Source: a virus
Reading direction: 5' to 3' (one strand)
Length of the DNA stretch: 34,310 bases
Virus record (IMG/VR): IMGVR_UViG_3300007734_000607
Location: 1-34,310 of that record
The notes below the pieces were generated by a model. The model was not told where the DNA came from and ran no database searches. It was given only the letters and a program-made list of their open reading frames with translations. The translations under genes were made by a program, and so were the position numbers. This document shows, piece by piece, positions 26,464-34,310 of the stretch (positions are counted from its first letter, which is position 1; every line of letters starts with the position of its first letter).

Positions 26464-27030
26464 TTATAGTCCAAAGATAATTGAGAAAGCTATTGATTTG
26501 CCAGCTGTAACGCCGCCAGCCCCGATAAGTTGAAATTGTGTACCATCATAAACAATCTGATATAACGATCCGCTAACTAACTCACCCGCAGATAACTGCG
26601 TTGAACCGTTTTTCAAAATAGATTTAGCACCAAGCGAGCTGATATTTATTGTGACAGAACCCGTATTAGTTGCAGCAGCAATAAACTTAAATGTCTGACC
26701 AACAGCATATGCAGTTAATGATGGACTAACCGTTGCTGTAATGGTGTTTGTGCCTGATGCCGTTAAAAACGAGCCAAATGAGCTTTGCACTTGCGAAATA
26801 TTTGCAGAATCAGTTGCAGCCGAACCCACCCCTAAACCTGTGAACTTAAACGTCCCCATCGGAATATTAGCTGTCGCTGTCGTTTGACCGTCTTTGGTCA
26901 ACGTAGTCGTTAAACCAGTCGCAAGATCAGCAGTTAGCGCATTAAACGCCGTCGATGAGATGACTGTGTTGGTTACAACTGGTTGCCCAGTTGAGTTGAT
27001 TACAAACGTCCCAGAGCCGTTGAAAGACAT
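26464..27030 (-). CDS. Tail fibre-like protein
   Basis: 188 residues. The N-terminus SFNGSGTFVINSTGQPVVTN then TVISSTAFNALTADLATGLT and TKDGQTTATANIPMGTFKFT is the typical start of phage tail fibre proteins with a trimeric beta-rich shaft. The remainder is Thr/Ser/Ala-rich. AGAGG lies nine bases before the ATG. It is short for a fibre and probably carries the Gly-rich adhesin or links it to the tail. Confidence 0.83.
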   Translation of the reverse strand: MSFNGSGTFVINSTGQPVVTNTVISSTAFNALTADLATGLTTTLTKDGQTTATANIPMGTFKFTGLGVGSAATDSANISQVQSSFGSFLTASGTNTITATVSPSLTAYAVGQTFKFIAAATNTGSVTINISSLGAKSILKNGSTQLSAGELVSGSLYQIVYDGTQFQLIGAGGVTAGKSIAFSIIFGL

Positions 27031-27042
27031 TGTGATTACCTC

Positions 27043-29781
27043 TTACTTAGTTAATTGATTAAATCGTTGCCCTAATTGTTGCATTAAATCAGGGTTTTGC
27101 AACAAACTGCCGTAACGCAAACCAGCTGCAACTTTATCCCCCAACTCCATGCCAGGCACTCGATTAGCAAGAGCGTTTGCCATATTCAACGCTTCTTTTT
27201 GATCCATTTGACTCATTTGACTGCCAAATACTTTTTTAGCGCCTGCTTTTATAAGAGGCACGGCAGCTGTTGCACCTACAGCCGTTCCGACAAATGGCAA
27301 TCCGCCTAAAGCGCCTAACGCATCAATTCCTGCGCCCAACACTAAAGCGCCGCTGTTGCTGTTGTTTACAGCAGAACCTTTAGGTTGCGTTGTCATGTAA
27401 CTTGCCACACGACCCAAACGCTTTAACTCTCCAAGTTCCTCTGAGGTAAAGAACAAAGCTAATTTTCTATCACCAATGTTTTCTAATGCAGAATTAAAAC
27501 TTTTAGCACCAAAAGAACCAATTTCATCCGATTGACCGCCTAAAGCCTTAGACTTTAAGTGGGTCAAAATAGCGTTTTTGGTAGCAACCGGATCGCCTGA
27601 TTGTGCAATAGCAGCGGCATCATCTAAAGTACCGCTTAAAACAAATCGTTTAACAAAATTATCAGGTTGCATACCGCTTACTGCGGCTTCAACTGGCGCT
27701 GATGATTCTTGCCATGTCATGCGCTCACGATGTGATGCCCGTGCTTTATTTAAAGCATCTAACAATTCTTTGGGTTGAGCATCTTTGCCTGCTAAGTATG
27801 CAGCACCAGCCTCAGTAACAACTTGACCACCACCAAATTCTGTTTTAATTGGTTTAACTTCGGTTTGGTCAATAGCATCTCTAACAACTTTTAACGCCGC
27901 TTTGATGTTGCCATCGTTTGTAAATCGTTGCGCCGTTGCAATCGTAGTCATTAAATTATCTAAAGCGTTTACATCAAATGGGACTGGATACTTTACGCCC
28001 TCAATTGTTGTTTCACCTTTTGAAATACTGTTAATCATTGTTCGTACTTCGGCAGGCAAAAATGCGTTTTTATTTGCTTTAACTAACGCCGCATCAATGT
28101 TTTGAACTAACTCATTGCGATTTAATGGCAGCTGACCGCCTGGCATCCCTTCTGCTTGTTTATACAGACTGCTTGTAGCCGCTTGTCTTGCAGCGTCAGC
28201 AGCAGAAATATTGCCAATATTTGCTTGGCCTGCTGCAAATAAATCTGTTTTGCCTGCGCCACGTTGATTCAAAGCGTTAATGAGAGCTTGATTATTAGCA
28301 TTTTGAATTTGCCCTAATTGTTGCAAATTCGTATCTGTTGAATTTATGCCTGTTTTTGCAAGATTTTGTTCAAGCGTTACTTGGCGAGGATCAAGCGTAA
28401 TCATGCCTTTTGTTGGCGTAGCGCCTTCAATCATCCGAATATCAAACAATCGACGCATTGCATCTTCATCAAACTTGCCGCCAGTACGCAAAGCATTGCC
28501 AACGTCATTGCGTAATGCTGTCTTAATTTGATCTGGAACTTTTGAAAAGTCAAAACCTGACCGTCCAAGTGACGATGTAATTAACTCATCAATTTGTTCC
28601 GGTTGGACACCAAAACGGGTAGGCGCAATTTTGCTTCCCGCTGCGGTAACTGCTGCTTTTATGCCACTTCCAATAGGCGCAGCCGCAGTTGGTGCAGCAA
28701 CACCAGCAAGAATACTAGCAAGCAATTCCATTTCAGGTGGTGATCCATATTCCCTTGCAACACTACCACCACCGCCAGCGCCAGCTGCCGAAATTCCTTG
28801 CATTGCTGGGTTTGCAGCCAATTGTTGCAATATTGTTTGAGATTTTCCACCCACAAGTGGCGCTAATGCTTTAGCCCCACCCATCATTGGAATTGCGCTA
28901 AATCCTGTTTTTGCAACATCAAAACCAAATCTTTCTGCTTGACCTGTATTGTCCATTACGGACTTTTCAACAGGTTTTGGCAATTGCAATAAATTAGCAA
29001 ATTTTGTTGCCATTGTTTCAGCAGACGCTACCCGAGGCCCACCCGCTGCGGTGCTTATAGCCTCTAAAGCCATGCGAGTAGGTTCTGTAGGCGCTGATAA
29101 CGCAGAGCCTACGCCTTCAATTGCTGCTCGACCCGTTAGTTTCAACATTCTTGGAATGGCTTGAATATCACCCATCACCGATGATGTTGGCTGTATAGGC
29201 GTAGCTGGTGCAGTATAGGGCGCTGCTTCGGGCAAAGCGTATTTAGCGTTTAACTCAGCAAATGGATCGCTTTGTGGTGCAGGTTGTTCTGCATTTCTTA
29301 AATACTTTTTATTTAATTCAGCAAATGGATCGTTGTTTGACACCCCGACAGGATTTGAGTCAGACGTTGTCGTACTTGCTAACCTATCTATTACTTGTTT
29401 GCCGTACTGTAAAGTGCTTGGCGCATTTGGGTTTCTTGGATCGAAAACAGCAATACCTTGCCGAGCCTTATCAATTGCACCTTCGCCGCCGTAATATCCA
29501 ACAGCGGTAAGCATTGGATCACCACCAGATACTTGATTTAATCGTTTGATGTAACGCAATCCAGCTCTAGCATTTTGTTCAGGATTGTTAATATCCCAAT
29601 CTTTATCCGCCATGCTTGCAAAAGTTGATGGAATGATTTGCATTCCTCCTACAGCGCCAGCGTTTGATGTTGTTGTATTTTTGCCGCCACCTGATTCTTG
29701 CATATAAATTGAACGAGCAAGTTCAGCCAACGGGCCAGTTACGCCTTCTTGTTCTAATGCAATATCAAATAAATTTGCCAT
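27043..29781 (-). CDS. Ejection/internal virion protein with lytic transglycosylase domain
   Basis: 912 residues. The N-terminal SLT-type domain has LARSIYMQESGGGKNTT (21-37; catalytic Glu29), then GAVGGMQIIPSTFASMADKD (42-61) and LTAVGYYGGEGAIDKARQG. It is followed by two copies of DPFAELN-x-KY (151-160, 172-181), then a long helical Ala/Gly-rich body with several hydrophobic stretches, as in T7 gp16 or P22 ejection proteins. It is thought to be packed in the virion, ejected first, and to open the cell wall for DNA entry. The ATG overlaps the previous stop (TAATG). Confidence 0.88.
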   Translation of the reverse strand: MANLFDIALEQEGVTGPLAELARSIYMQESGGGKNTTTSNAGAVGGMQIIPSTFASMADKDWDINNPEQNARAGLRYIKRLNQVSGGDPMLTAVGYYGGEGAIDKARQGIAVFDPRNPNAPSTLQYGKQVIDRLASTTTSDSNPVGVSNNDPFAELNKKYLRNAEQPAPQSDPFAELNAKYALPEAAPYTAPATPIQPTSSVMGDIQAIPRMLKLTGRAAIEGVGSALSAPTEPTRMALEAISTAAGGPRVASAETMATKFANLLQLPKPVEKSVMDNTGQAERFGFDVAKTGFSAIPMMGGAKALAPLVGGKSQTILQQLAANPAMQGISAAGAGGGGSVAREYGSPPEMELLASILAGVAAPTAAAPIGSGIKAAVTAAGSKIAPTRFGVQPEQIDELITSSLGRSGFDFSKVPDQIKTALRNDVGNALRTGGKFDEDAMRRLFDIRMIEGATPTKGMITLDPRQVTLEQNLAKTGINSTDTNLQQLGQIQNANNQALINALNQRGAGKTDLFAAGQANIGNISAADAARQAATSSLYKQAEGMPGGQLPLNRNELVQNIDAALVKANKNAFLPAEVRTMINSISKGETTIEGVKYPVPFDVNALDNLMTTIATAQRFTNDGNIKAALKVVRDAIDQTEVKPIKTEFGGGQVVTEAGAAYLAGKDAQPKELLDALNKARASHRERMTWQESSAPVEAAVSGMQPDNFVKRFVLSGTLDDAAAIAQSGDPVATKNAILTHLKSKALGGQSDEIGSFGAKSFNSALENIGDRKLALFFTSEELGELKRLGRVASYMTTQPKGSAVNNSNSGALVLGAGIDALGALGGLPFVGTAVGATAAVPLIKAGAKKVFGSQMSQMDQKEALNMANALANRVPGMELGDKVAAGLRYGSLLQNPDLMQQLGQRFNQLTK

Positions 29782-31376
29782 TATTTAATTCCGTACTTTT
29801 GACTTAATGTGTATTGATTGCCAGCTTTGTCTGTAAGCGGCACATTAAACAATGAATCTTTTTCTGAAATTTTTTGCCATGCGTTTGTAATAGAAGATAA
29901 ATTTCCTCTAACACTAGGCATTGCCGCAGCTTCTTGATAATAATTTGCTTTACGTTGATCTTCCATTGCTTTTGCTTCTGCAACGTCAAGCAAGAACTCA
30001 TTAGCTCGTGGAGTGTTTTTAAGCTGTACATAAGTTTTTTGTATGTTTTCAAAATCTGCTTTTGTTTGTGGCCCTTTTTGTTTGCCAAGTGTGTCAACAA
30101 GACTTTCATAAACTTTAGCTTCAAATATTTGACCATCCGCTGCATATTTAGCTGCGTCTTTAACCCCAAATGCAGCAAGCACATTTGCGGCATTTTTTTG
30201 TGTGTCTGCTGTAAACCCAGTTTTAAAATCAATATTTTTCATAATGCGGATATTATCAATTGCACCTTTTGCCGCAATACCTGCCGTTTGAGCAGGTTCA
30301 AGTTGACTTGTAATCCAATTTTGATTGATTTGCTCGCCTGCTTTAGTAACGACAGGATTGATTCCCACAACAACAGGCTTTGTTGATGGTGGTTGACCAC
30401 CAGACAGCGTTGGCAATCCCATATTTGCTGCTTGTGTTGTGGCAACTACGTTTTGATTTTCATCAATTCTTGTTGCTGGCGTTGTTTGTGCAACACCCGT
30501 ACCTTTACCAGCCGCTTGTTGTCGTTCAATTTCAGCTGCAGTTGGGCCGTAATTCAAAATTGGACTGGCAGTCAAACCATTAGCCCCATATTGCTGTTGT
30601 ATGCCGCCTTTTGATCCAATATATGCTGGTACAGTTTGTCCTGGTAACATCAATGCAGCACCTTCAGCAACGGTAGTTGGCGCAACATAACTGTTTTTAA
30701 ATATAAATTTTTGCATTTCTGCTTTATATTCTGGGCTATCTTTGCCAAATATTGCCCCAATGTTTTTCATTTCAGGCGTTGGTTCAATTGATTTTGCTAA
30801 TAATTTTAAATATTCTTGACCGCCTAAACCTCGCACCAATTGTGCGTTTAATTTTTGATTGCTGCTCAACATAGGCATTTGATACGATTGTGGCGCTACT
30901 TGTCCTGTTTGTGGCGCTTGTGCCATGTTTGGCGCACTAATTGGCATTGCTGGGGCAACTGGCTCTGTTGGTTGCTGTGTCGGTGTAAACGCTGAACCTT
31001 CGCTAAATACAGTTGCGTTTGATGGCGCTTGAGTTAAGGCTTGCGCTAATTGCTTTGGTTTAGCTTCAATAGGTGGCAAATTGCTTAAAGCTAAATCAGC
31101 ATTTTGTGCTTTCAATGCCAACTCTTGTCTAGCTTGATCTGCGCTATCCATTTGCTGCCCTGCAAAATAACCCTGCAAGACTTTAGCAATACCAGACAAG
31201 GGCGAAATGGGCGCTTGGATACCTTGATAGCTACCCGCCTCAATAGGTTGCAAGGCTTGCTGTTGCAAAATTTGAGCCAATTGCTCACGCCTAGCGATTG
31301 AACGGTAATCCTCGTCATACGGCCCTGGCGCTCTATAAGTTTGAGCAGTCGGTATATTTGGGAACATAGTTGCCAT
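29781..31376 (-). CDS. Internal virion/ejection-like protein
   Basis: 531 residues. The N-terminus is Gln-rich (RREQLAQILQQQALQPIEAG), continues GIAKVLQGYFAGQQMDSADQ, a Pro/Gln-rich linker and a helical C-terminal half (FEAKVYESLVDTLGKQKGPQ, EFLLDVAEAKAMEDQRKANY). It lacks Cys and catalytic motifs. Its place next to the transglycosylase protein and Gln-rich proteins suggests it belongs to the ejection complex (gp15 / gp20-type role). The codon use is AT-rich like its neighbours. Confidence 0.75.
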   Translation of the reverse strand: MATMFPNIPTAQTYRAPGPYDEDYRSIARREQLAQILQQQALQPIEAGSYQGIQAPISPLSGIAKVLQGYFAGQQMDSADQARQELALKAQNADLALSNLPPIEAKPKQLAQALTQAPSNATVFSEGSAFTPTQQPTEPVAPAMPISAPNMAQAPQTGQVAPQSYQMPMLSSNQKLNAQLVRGLGGQEYLKLLAKSIEPTPEMKNIGAIFGKDSPEYKAEMQKFIFKNSYVAPTTVAEGAALMLPGQTVPAYIGSKGGIQQQYGANGLTASPILNYGPTAAEIERQQAAGKGTGVAQTTPATRIDENQNVVATTQAANMGLPTLSGGQPPSTKPVVVGINPVVTKAGEQINQNWITSQLEPAQTAGIAAKGAIDNIRIMKNIDFKTGFTADTQKNAANVLAAFGVKDAAKYAADGQIFEAKVYESLVDTLGKQKGPQTKADFENIQKTYVQLKNTPRANEFLLDVAEAKAMEDQRKANYYQEAAAMPSVRGNLSSITNAWQKISEKDSLFNVPLTDKAGNQYTLSQKYGIK

Positions 31377-31379
31377 GAC

Positions 31380-31694
31380 TTACCCCGTGTAATTGTTAGC
31401 AGTTACATCTGGGCCGACAGCGTTACCACGGTCAAACATACCGCCAGTTTGTGCTTGACCAAGTTTCAGTCGAGCCATGTAATCTTTATAATCCTGCATA
31501 TCGCCTTGCTGATTAAACTGGTTGTACATTTTCATTGCGTCTTGAACGCCGCCAAACGGGTTTTGAGCTTGTTGACCCATTGTTTGCGGCATTTCTTGTT
31601 GCCCTTGCAATTGCGTTTGTTGTTGTTGCTGCTGTTGCAACATTTGCGCCATGCGTTGTTGAGGGGACAAGTTAACGTATTGGTTCATCATCAT
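31380..31694 (-). CDS. Gln/Met-rich small virion protein
   Basis: 104 residues. The first ATG of ATGATGATG at 31694 overlaps the previous stop (ATGA). The N-terminal third is nearly all Gln and Met (RMAQMLQQQQQQQTQLQGQQ), the rest is helical (MKMYNQFNQQGDMQDYKDYM). It lies between the S74 protein and the internal virion protein, so it is probably a minor ejection protein. The poly-Gln tract is encoded by mixed CAA/CAG codons. Confidence 0.7.
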   Translation of the reverse strand: MMMNQYVNLSPQQRMAQMLQQQQQQQTQLQGQQEMPQTMGQQAQNPFGGVQDAMKMYNQFNQQGDMQDYKDYMARLKLGQAQTGGMFDRGNAVGPDVTANNYTG

Positions 31695-33208
31695 AGTTTC
31701 CCGTAATTAACCATCATATAACCGCTTTCGTTCGGCACAATTGCATCTGGCATTACTTTAGCAACTTCGTCTGCCATTACGCCACGCTCACGCTTGCCAA
31801 AAATATCGTACTCATAAATACCGATTCCAAGTGGGTGAGTCCCAACTTGAACGATATTTGATTTTAAGCGTCGATCAGAGTATTTAGAACCCAACATTGC
31901 TGCCGTACCCAATGCGCTAAATAAACCCTGAGTGGTTGCATTATTGCCCGCTTGTTGAATACCGTACTTTGACATATCAGCTTGACCTTGCGCTTGCGTA
32001 CCCGCAAAGGTTGGCGCTGGTGCAACGCTCGTACCCTGATAACCTTGGAATTGAGGCAACTGGATCTGTGAGCCGCCCATAAGACCGATGACTTCGTTGA
32101 TCGGTTGCGCTCGTAACGCCATGTCTTGCGCCAGCTGCTGTTGCTGTGCCGTATTCTGAAACTGAGCCTTGTTAAGTCCTTGGCTAAATTGTGTGCCTTG
32201 GGTGGTCATTCCTTGACCGTAATTCTGACCAACCACAGCATTTCTTAATTGATCTGCCGTTGTGCCTTGACCAAAGTTTTGTCCTACAGCTGCGTTATAC
32301 AAACCCGCTTGTGCTAATTGTTCGTTTAATCCTTGTTGACGAGCCGCCATGTCAATATTGATGCCTTGCAACGCCGCTTGGCTATACAAGTCGTTAATCT
32401 GTTGCGAACGATTGCGGTATGCAGCGTCGTAGGCAGCTGTGCCTGGTGCTAGTCCTTGGTTTGCCAATGCTTGCTTAAACGATACGTCACCCGCCTGAAT
32501 GGTAGGGTCAAGTCTTGCCAAAATAGCTTGTTGAGCATTGATGCCTGAATTAGTAGGCATTTGAGTCAAACCGCTTGTGTTTATTTGATTTTGTGCCAAA
32601 CCATAAGTATCTGCTGCCGTTCTTGCTTGTGCTAACCCATATTGATCTGCTAACGGTACATCACCATATCCACCAAAATCATGTTTAATTTCAGTTGTTG
32701 TTGGTGTAAACGGTCTTGATAAAGTGTCGTAAGCATTGGCAATGCCGACTTCACCAAGGTTTGCTAATGCACTTTGAACACGCTGTTGCGAGGCTAAAGT
32801 CTGTTGCGCTTGTGGAGTCAAGGTTTGGGTAATCGTTGGTTGACCGCCTCCAGTTGTAAACCCTTCACGGGTAGGCGCAGCACCTCGTTTTGCTTGTGCA
32901 GCGTCGTAAGCACCTTGGTCAAAGTATGTTGTGCCTGCCGAGGCTTGATCGCCAGTCCCTCCGCCATTTGTGGTGTAAAACTTATTACGATCTAAATTGC
33001 CAGCGTTGTATTTTGCCAACGCCGCATCATACGAGGCTTGATCGAATGTAGGACTTGAGTACGTCACCGTTTGATTTCCAAACGGCGTGTACATATTTGG
33101 GTTTGACATAATATTTGACTGTTTAGCCGCCGCAAGGTTGTCAATTCCCTGTTGTTTAGCTGCGCCCAAATAATCCGGTGTTGGTGGTGCTGATGCTGAC
33201 TTACCCAT
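31691..33208 (-). CDS. Tail/ejection protein with C-terminal peptidase S74-like domain
   Basis: 505 residues. The body is Gln/Ala-rich and helical with a repeated segment (NAAVGQNFGQG and NAVVGQNYGQG, about residues 306-334). The C-terminal 62 residues read SDRRLKSNIVQVGTHPLGIG, then YEYDIFGKRERGVMADEVAK and end GYMMVNYGKL. This is the peptidase S74 (intramolecular chaperone) pattern with Ser and Lys of the SDRRLK motif, but it stops earlier than in full fibre chaperones. Self-cleavage is therefore uncertain. It is probably a tail or ejection protein. Its ATG lies inside the end of the GNAT gene. Confidence 0.82.
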   Translation of the reverse strand: MGKSASAPPTPDYLGAAKQQGIDNLAAAKQSNIMSNPNMYTPFGNQTVTYSSPTFDQASYDAALAKYNAGNLDRNKFYTTNGGGTGDQASAGTTYFDQGAYDAAQAKRGAAPTREGFTTGGGQPTITQTLTPQAQQTLASQQRVQSALANLGEVGIANAYDTLSRPFTPTTTEIKHDFGGYGDVPLADQYGLAQARTAADTYGLAQNQINTSGLTQMPTNSGINAQQAILARLDPTIQAGDVSFKQALANQGLAPGTAAYDAAYRNRSQQINDLYSQAALQGINIDMAARQQGLNEQLAQAGLYNAAVGQNFGQGTTADQLRNAVVGQNYGQGMTTQGTQFSQGLNKAQFQNTAQQQQLAQDMALRAQPINEVIGLMGGSQIQLPQFQGYQGTSVAPAPTFAGTQAQGQADMSKYGIQQAGNNATTQGLFSALGTAAMLGSKYSDRRLKSNIVQVGTHPLGIGIYEYDIFGKRERGVMADEVAKVMPDAIVPNESGYMMVNYGKL

Positions 33209-33647
33209 GTTCTACCCCTAGAAATCGGCAATTTTCTCGTGCCAATGTCAAAAATATAATATCGCCATCAAGTGAGGCATTTTTTAATCTTGCTTCTTCA
33301 GTAAAACCCATCTTAGTCACCAATTTTATGCTTTTTGCATGATTACTGACTACAGGCACAATAATCTTTTTGCACTCACAAACATTAAACGGATAGTCAA
33401 ATATTGCTTTTAAATACGCTTTTGTCATGCGTCCTTCAATGGCTATATGACAAAAAATACTCTGCCGATTCCAGTTTTCGTAAATCACGCCTGCAATCGT
33501 TACCCCATCTTTCTGTAAACCAATTGCACTTGACCCTTCCGCAAAGAACTCGCCTGCTATCCTTTGTGCTACCCAATGCCCTATTTCAGCGCCTTGGACT
33601 ATATGCCAGCCCAACCTTGTTGGTAAACAATGTCCGTCGATGCCCAT
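33201..33647 (-). CDS. GNAT-family acetyltransferase
   Basis: 148 residues from the ATG at 33647, with AAGGA about ten bases upstream, overlapping the tail hub gene end by 49 bases; a TTG at 33614 is an alternative. The fold shows in GVTIAGVIYENWNRQSIFCH then IAIEGRMTKAYLKAIFDYPF and VSNHAKSIKLVTKMGFTEEA, where the Asn and the GF-x-EE ending are typical GNAT features. Phage versions are often found among tail genes. The substrate is unknown; modification of a virion or host protein is a guess. Confidence 0.82.
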   Translation of the reverse strand: MGIDGHCLPTRLGWHIVQGAEIGHWVAQRIAGEFFAEGSSAIGLQKDGVTIAGVIYENWNRQSIFCHIAIEGRMTKAYLKAIFDYPFNVCECKKIIVPVVSNHAKSIKLVTKMGFTEEARLKNASLDGDIIFLTLARENCRFLGVEHG

Positions 33648-34310
33648 AAAATTGTCGTTCCTTGAGATGCAGATTTAAACTGTGTACCAGCGCAATATCC
33701 AATCCCAGTCACGCCTTGCCAATTGTTTGTAATAACCGTATCCGTTGCCCAATAGCCTACATCCCACAATGCAACGTCCCATTTAGCAGATACCAACGGA
33801 CTAAAACTTAGCGCCGCAGTCGTGTCTGCCAAATCAAAATCCATGTTTAAGCCAATGAATATTGACGGTGTGCCGTTTGTAAAGATTGACGGTCTAGCTC
33901 TAGTAAAATACTTTTTTACGCCACGGGCATCAAAGTAATTAAACGCTTGCAACGCATAGCCGTTTATGTCGCTTGTGTCGTTGGCAAAATTGTCATCCCA
34001 CGCATGGGCAACAAAGCCGTTACCACCCCAATACGGCTCATTACTAAAAATTGTCCAACAATTAGCGTACTGACCCGTAAAGTTGCACCACGCTTTCGTA
34101 ATGTTGTTCATTACATACTGTTGTTGCTGACCTTCGGCAATTGGCACGTTGACCGTCAAAGCATTATGTTGTGGATCAAACGTAAGATCCCACCCAAAAT
34201 TACCGCCATACGATTGCGTTGCATTTGTAAATGCGCCTTGAATTTTGTCTGATAAATCTATTCTTGGATCCAGTATGTATGATTGTAGCCTTGCGGCAAG
34301 TGGGTACAGA
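33599..34310 (-). CDS. Tail hub-like structural protein, C-terminal part (cut by window edge)
   Basis: Open on the - strand from the window edge to the TAG at 33601-33599 (236 residues). The first 34 residues (LYPLAARLQ to NATQSY) match the end of the partial gene 1-927. The rest includes GGNFGWDLTFDPQHNALTVN, WCNFTGQYANCWTIFSNEPY, LQAFNYFDARGVKKYFTRAR and KWDVALWDVGYWATDT, the aromatic beta-rich end of podovirus tail hub proteins. An internal ATG at 34159 would give only the last 186 residues and is unlikely to be the start. See the entry at 1-927 for the joined length. Confidence 0.8.
   Translation of the reverse strand, partial: LYPLAARLQSYILDPRIDLSDKIQGAFTNATQSYGGNFGWDLTFDPQHNALTVNVPIAEGQQQQYVMNNITKAWCNFTGQYANCWTIFSNEPYWGGNGFVAHAWDDNFANDTSDINGYALQAFNYFDARGVKKYFTRARPSIFTNGTPSIFIGLNMDFDLADTTAALSFSPLVSAKWDVALWDVGYWATDTVITNNWQGVTGIGYCAGTQFKSASQGTTILWASTDIVYQQGWAGI
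34208..34310. repeat. Right copy of terminal near-repeat (genome overlap)
   Basis: Aligns with bases 1-103 without gaps, 12 mismatches by eye. Five of the 34 encoded residues differ (Ser/Arg, Ser/Tyr, Arg/Ile, Ala/Asp, Thr/Asn). Confidence 0.8.

Noticed and set aside
29804-30386. Lys/Met-rich - strand ORF (29804-30232) and + strand ORF (29934-30386)
   Set aside because: They lie fully inside the internal virion protein gene in other frames, have composition typical of shadow reading, and no ribosome-binding support.
31600-31680. CAA/CAG microsatellite as a phase-variable tract
   Set aside because: The codons are mixed and the tract is in frame, so slippage would only change Gln number; no evidence for switching.
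1-34310. CRISPR array, insertion sequence, tRNA genes, integrase or attachment site
   Set aside because: No regularly spaced repeats, transposase, integrase motifs or tRNA-like folds were found on either strand by eye.
34159-34310. Separate gene starting at ATG 34159
   Set aside because: The frame is open to the window edge and the upstream part matches the other terminal copy, so the ATG is internal.

Overview
The window is almost entirely phage DNA and looks like a nearly complete genome of a short-tailed (podovirus-type) tailed phage of about 34.2 kb. Both ends fall inside the same gene. Bases 1-103 and 34208-34310 align base for base without gaps (12 mismatches counted by eye), and both encode the same 34-residue stretch of a tail protein, so the sequence closes into a circle or carries two versions of one locus. 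Composition is moderately AT-rich. The gene families (YdaS/Cro-like regulator, DUF1376 replication protein, ERF annealing protein, DUF5856) suggest a proteobacterial, perhaps freshwater betaproteobacterial, host; that is inference. No integrase, DNA polymerase or RNA polymerase was found, so the phage probably uses host replication and transcription machinery and is probably not an integrating temperate phage.

Layout. A divergent control region lies at 20732-20863. Rightward (+ strand) come a small HTH regulator (20864-21079), a 389-base gap holding a structured, terminator-ended candidate RNA (about 21090-21458), then replication genes (a DUF1376 protein, a lambda-P-like loader) and three small genes ending at 23117. 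Leftward (- strand) come an ERF annealing protein, SSB, an HNH nuclease and a PD-(D/E)XK exonuclease, ending at a terminator (18334-18351). A second leftward unit starts from a near-copy of the same leader and runs through small hypothetical genes, a cytosine methyltransferase locus, nucleases and a DUF5856 protein. It is followed by the head genes: terminase small and large subunits, portal, scaffold and coat. Head-tail connector and tail genes run off the left edge and re-enter at the right edge, continuing with a GNAT enzyme, ejection/internal virion proteins (one with a lytic transglycosylase domain), fibre/adhesin proteins, a coiled-coil membrane protein, a holin-like protein, a GH108 endolysin and a secreted protein that converges on the + strand genes.

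Most - strand genes are joined by ATGA, TTGA, TAATG or TAGTG overlaps, implying coupled translation of long messages. Several starts are GTG or TTG.

The most unusual parts are two loci where an HNH homing-type endonuclease is read in a different frame from the gene it sits in, while the host frame stays open. The first is a 287-residue intein in the terminase large subunit, placed next to the last nuclease motif, with a 234-codon HNH gene in another frame of the intein DNA. The second is a DNA cytosine methyltransferase locus using all three - strand frames: a catalytic N-terminal ORF, an overlapping ORF starting 4 bases later that ends in the methyltransferase's last conserved motif, and an HNH gene in the third frame between them. 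Other points of interest are the candidate structured RNA, a glycan-related gene trio within the virion operon, a duplicated leader/promoter, eight 11-residue repeats in the portal, and a motif repeated at both ends of the scaffold protein.
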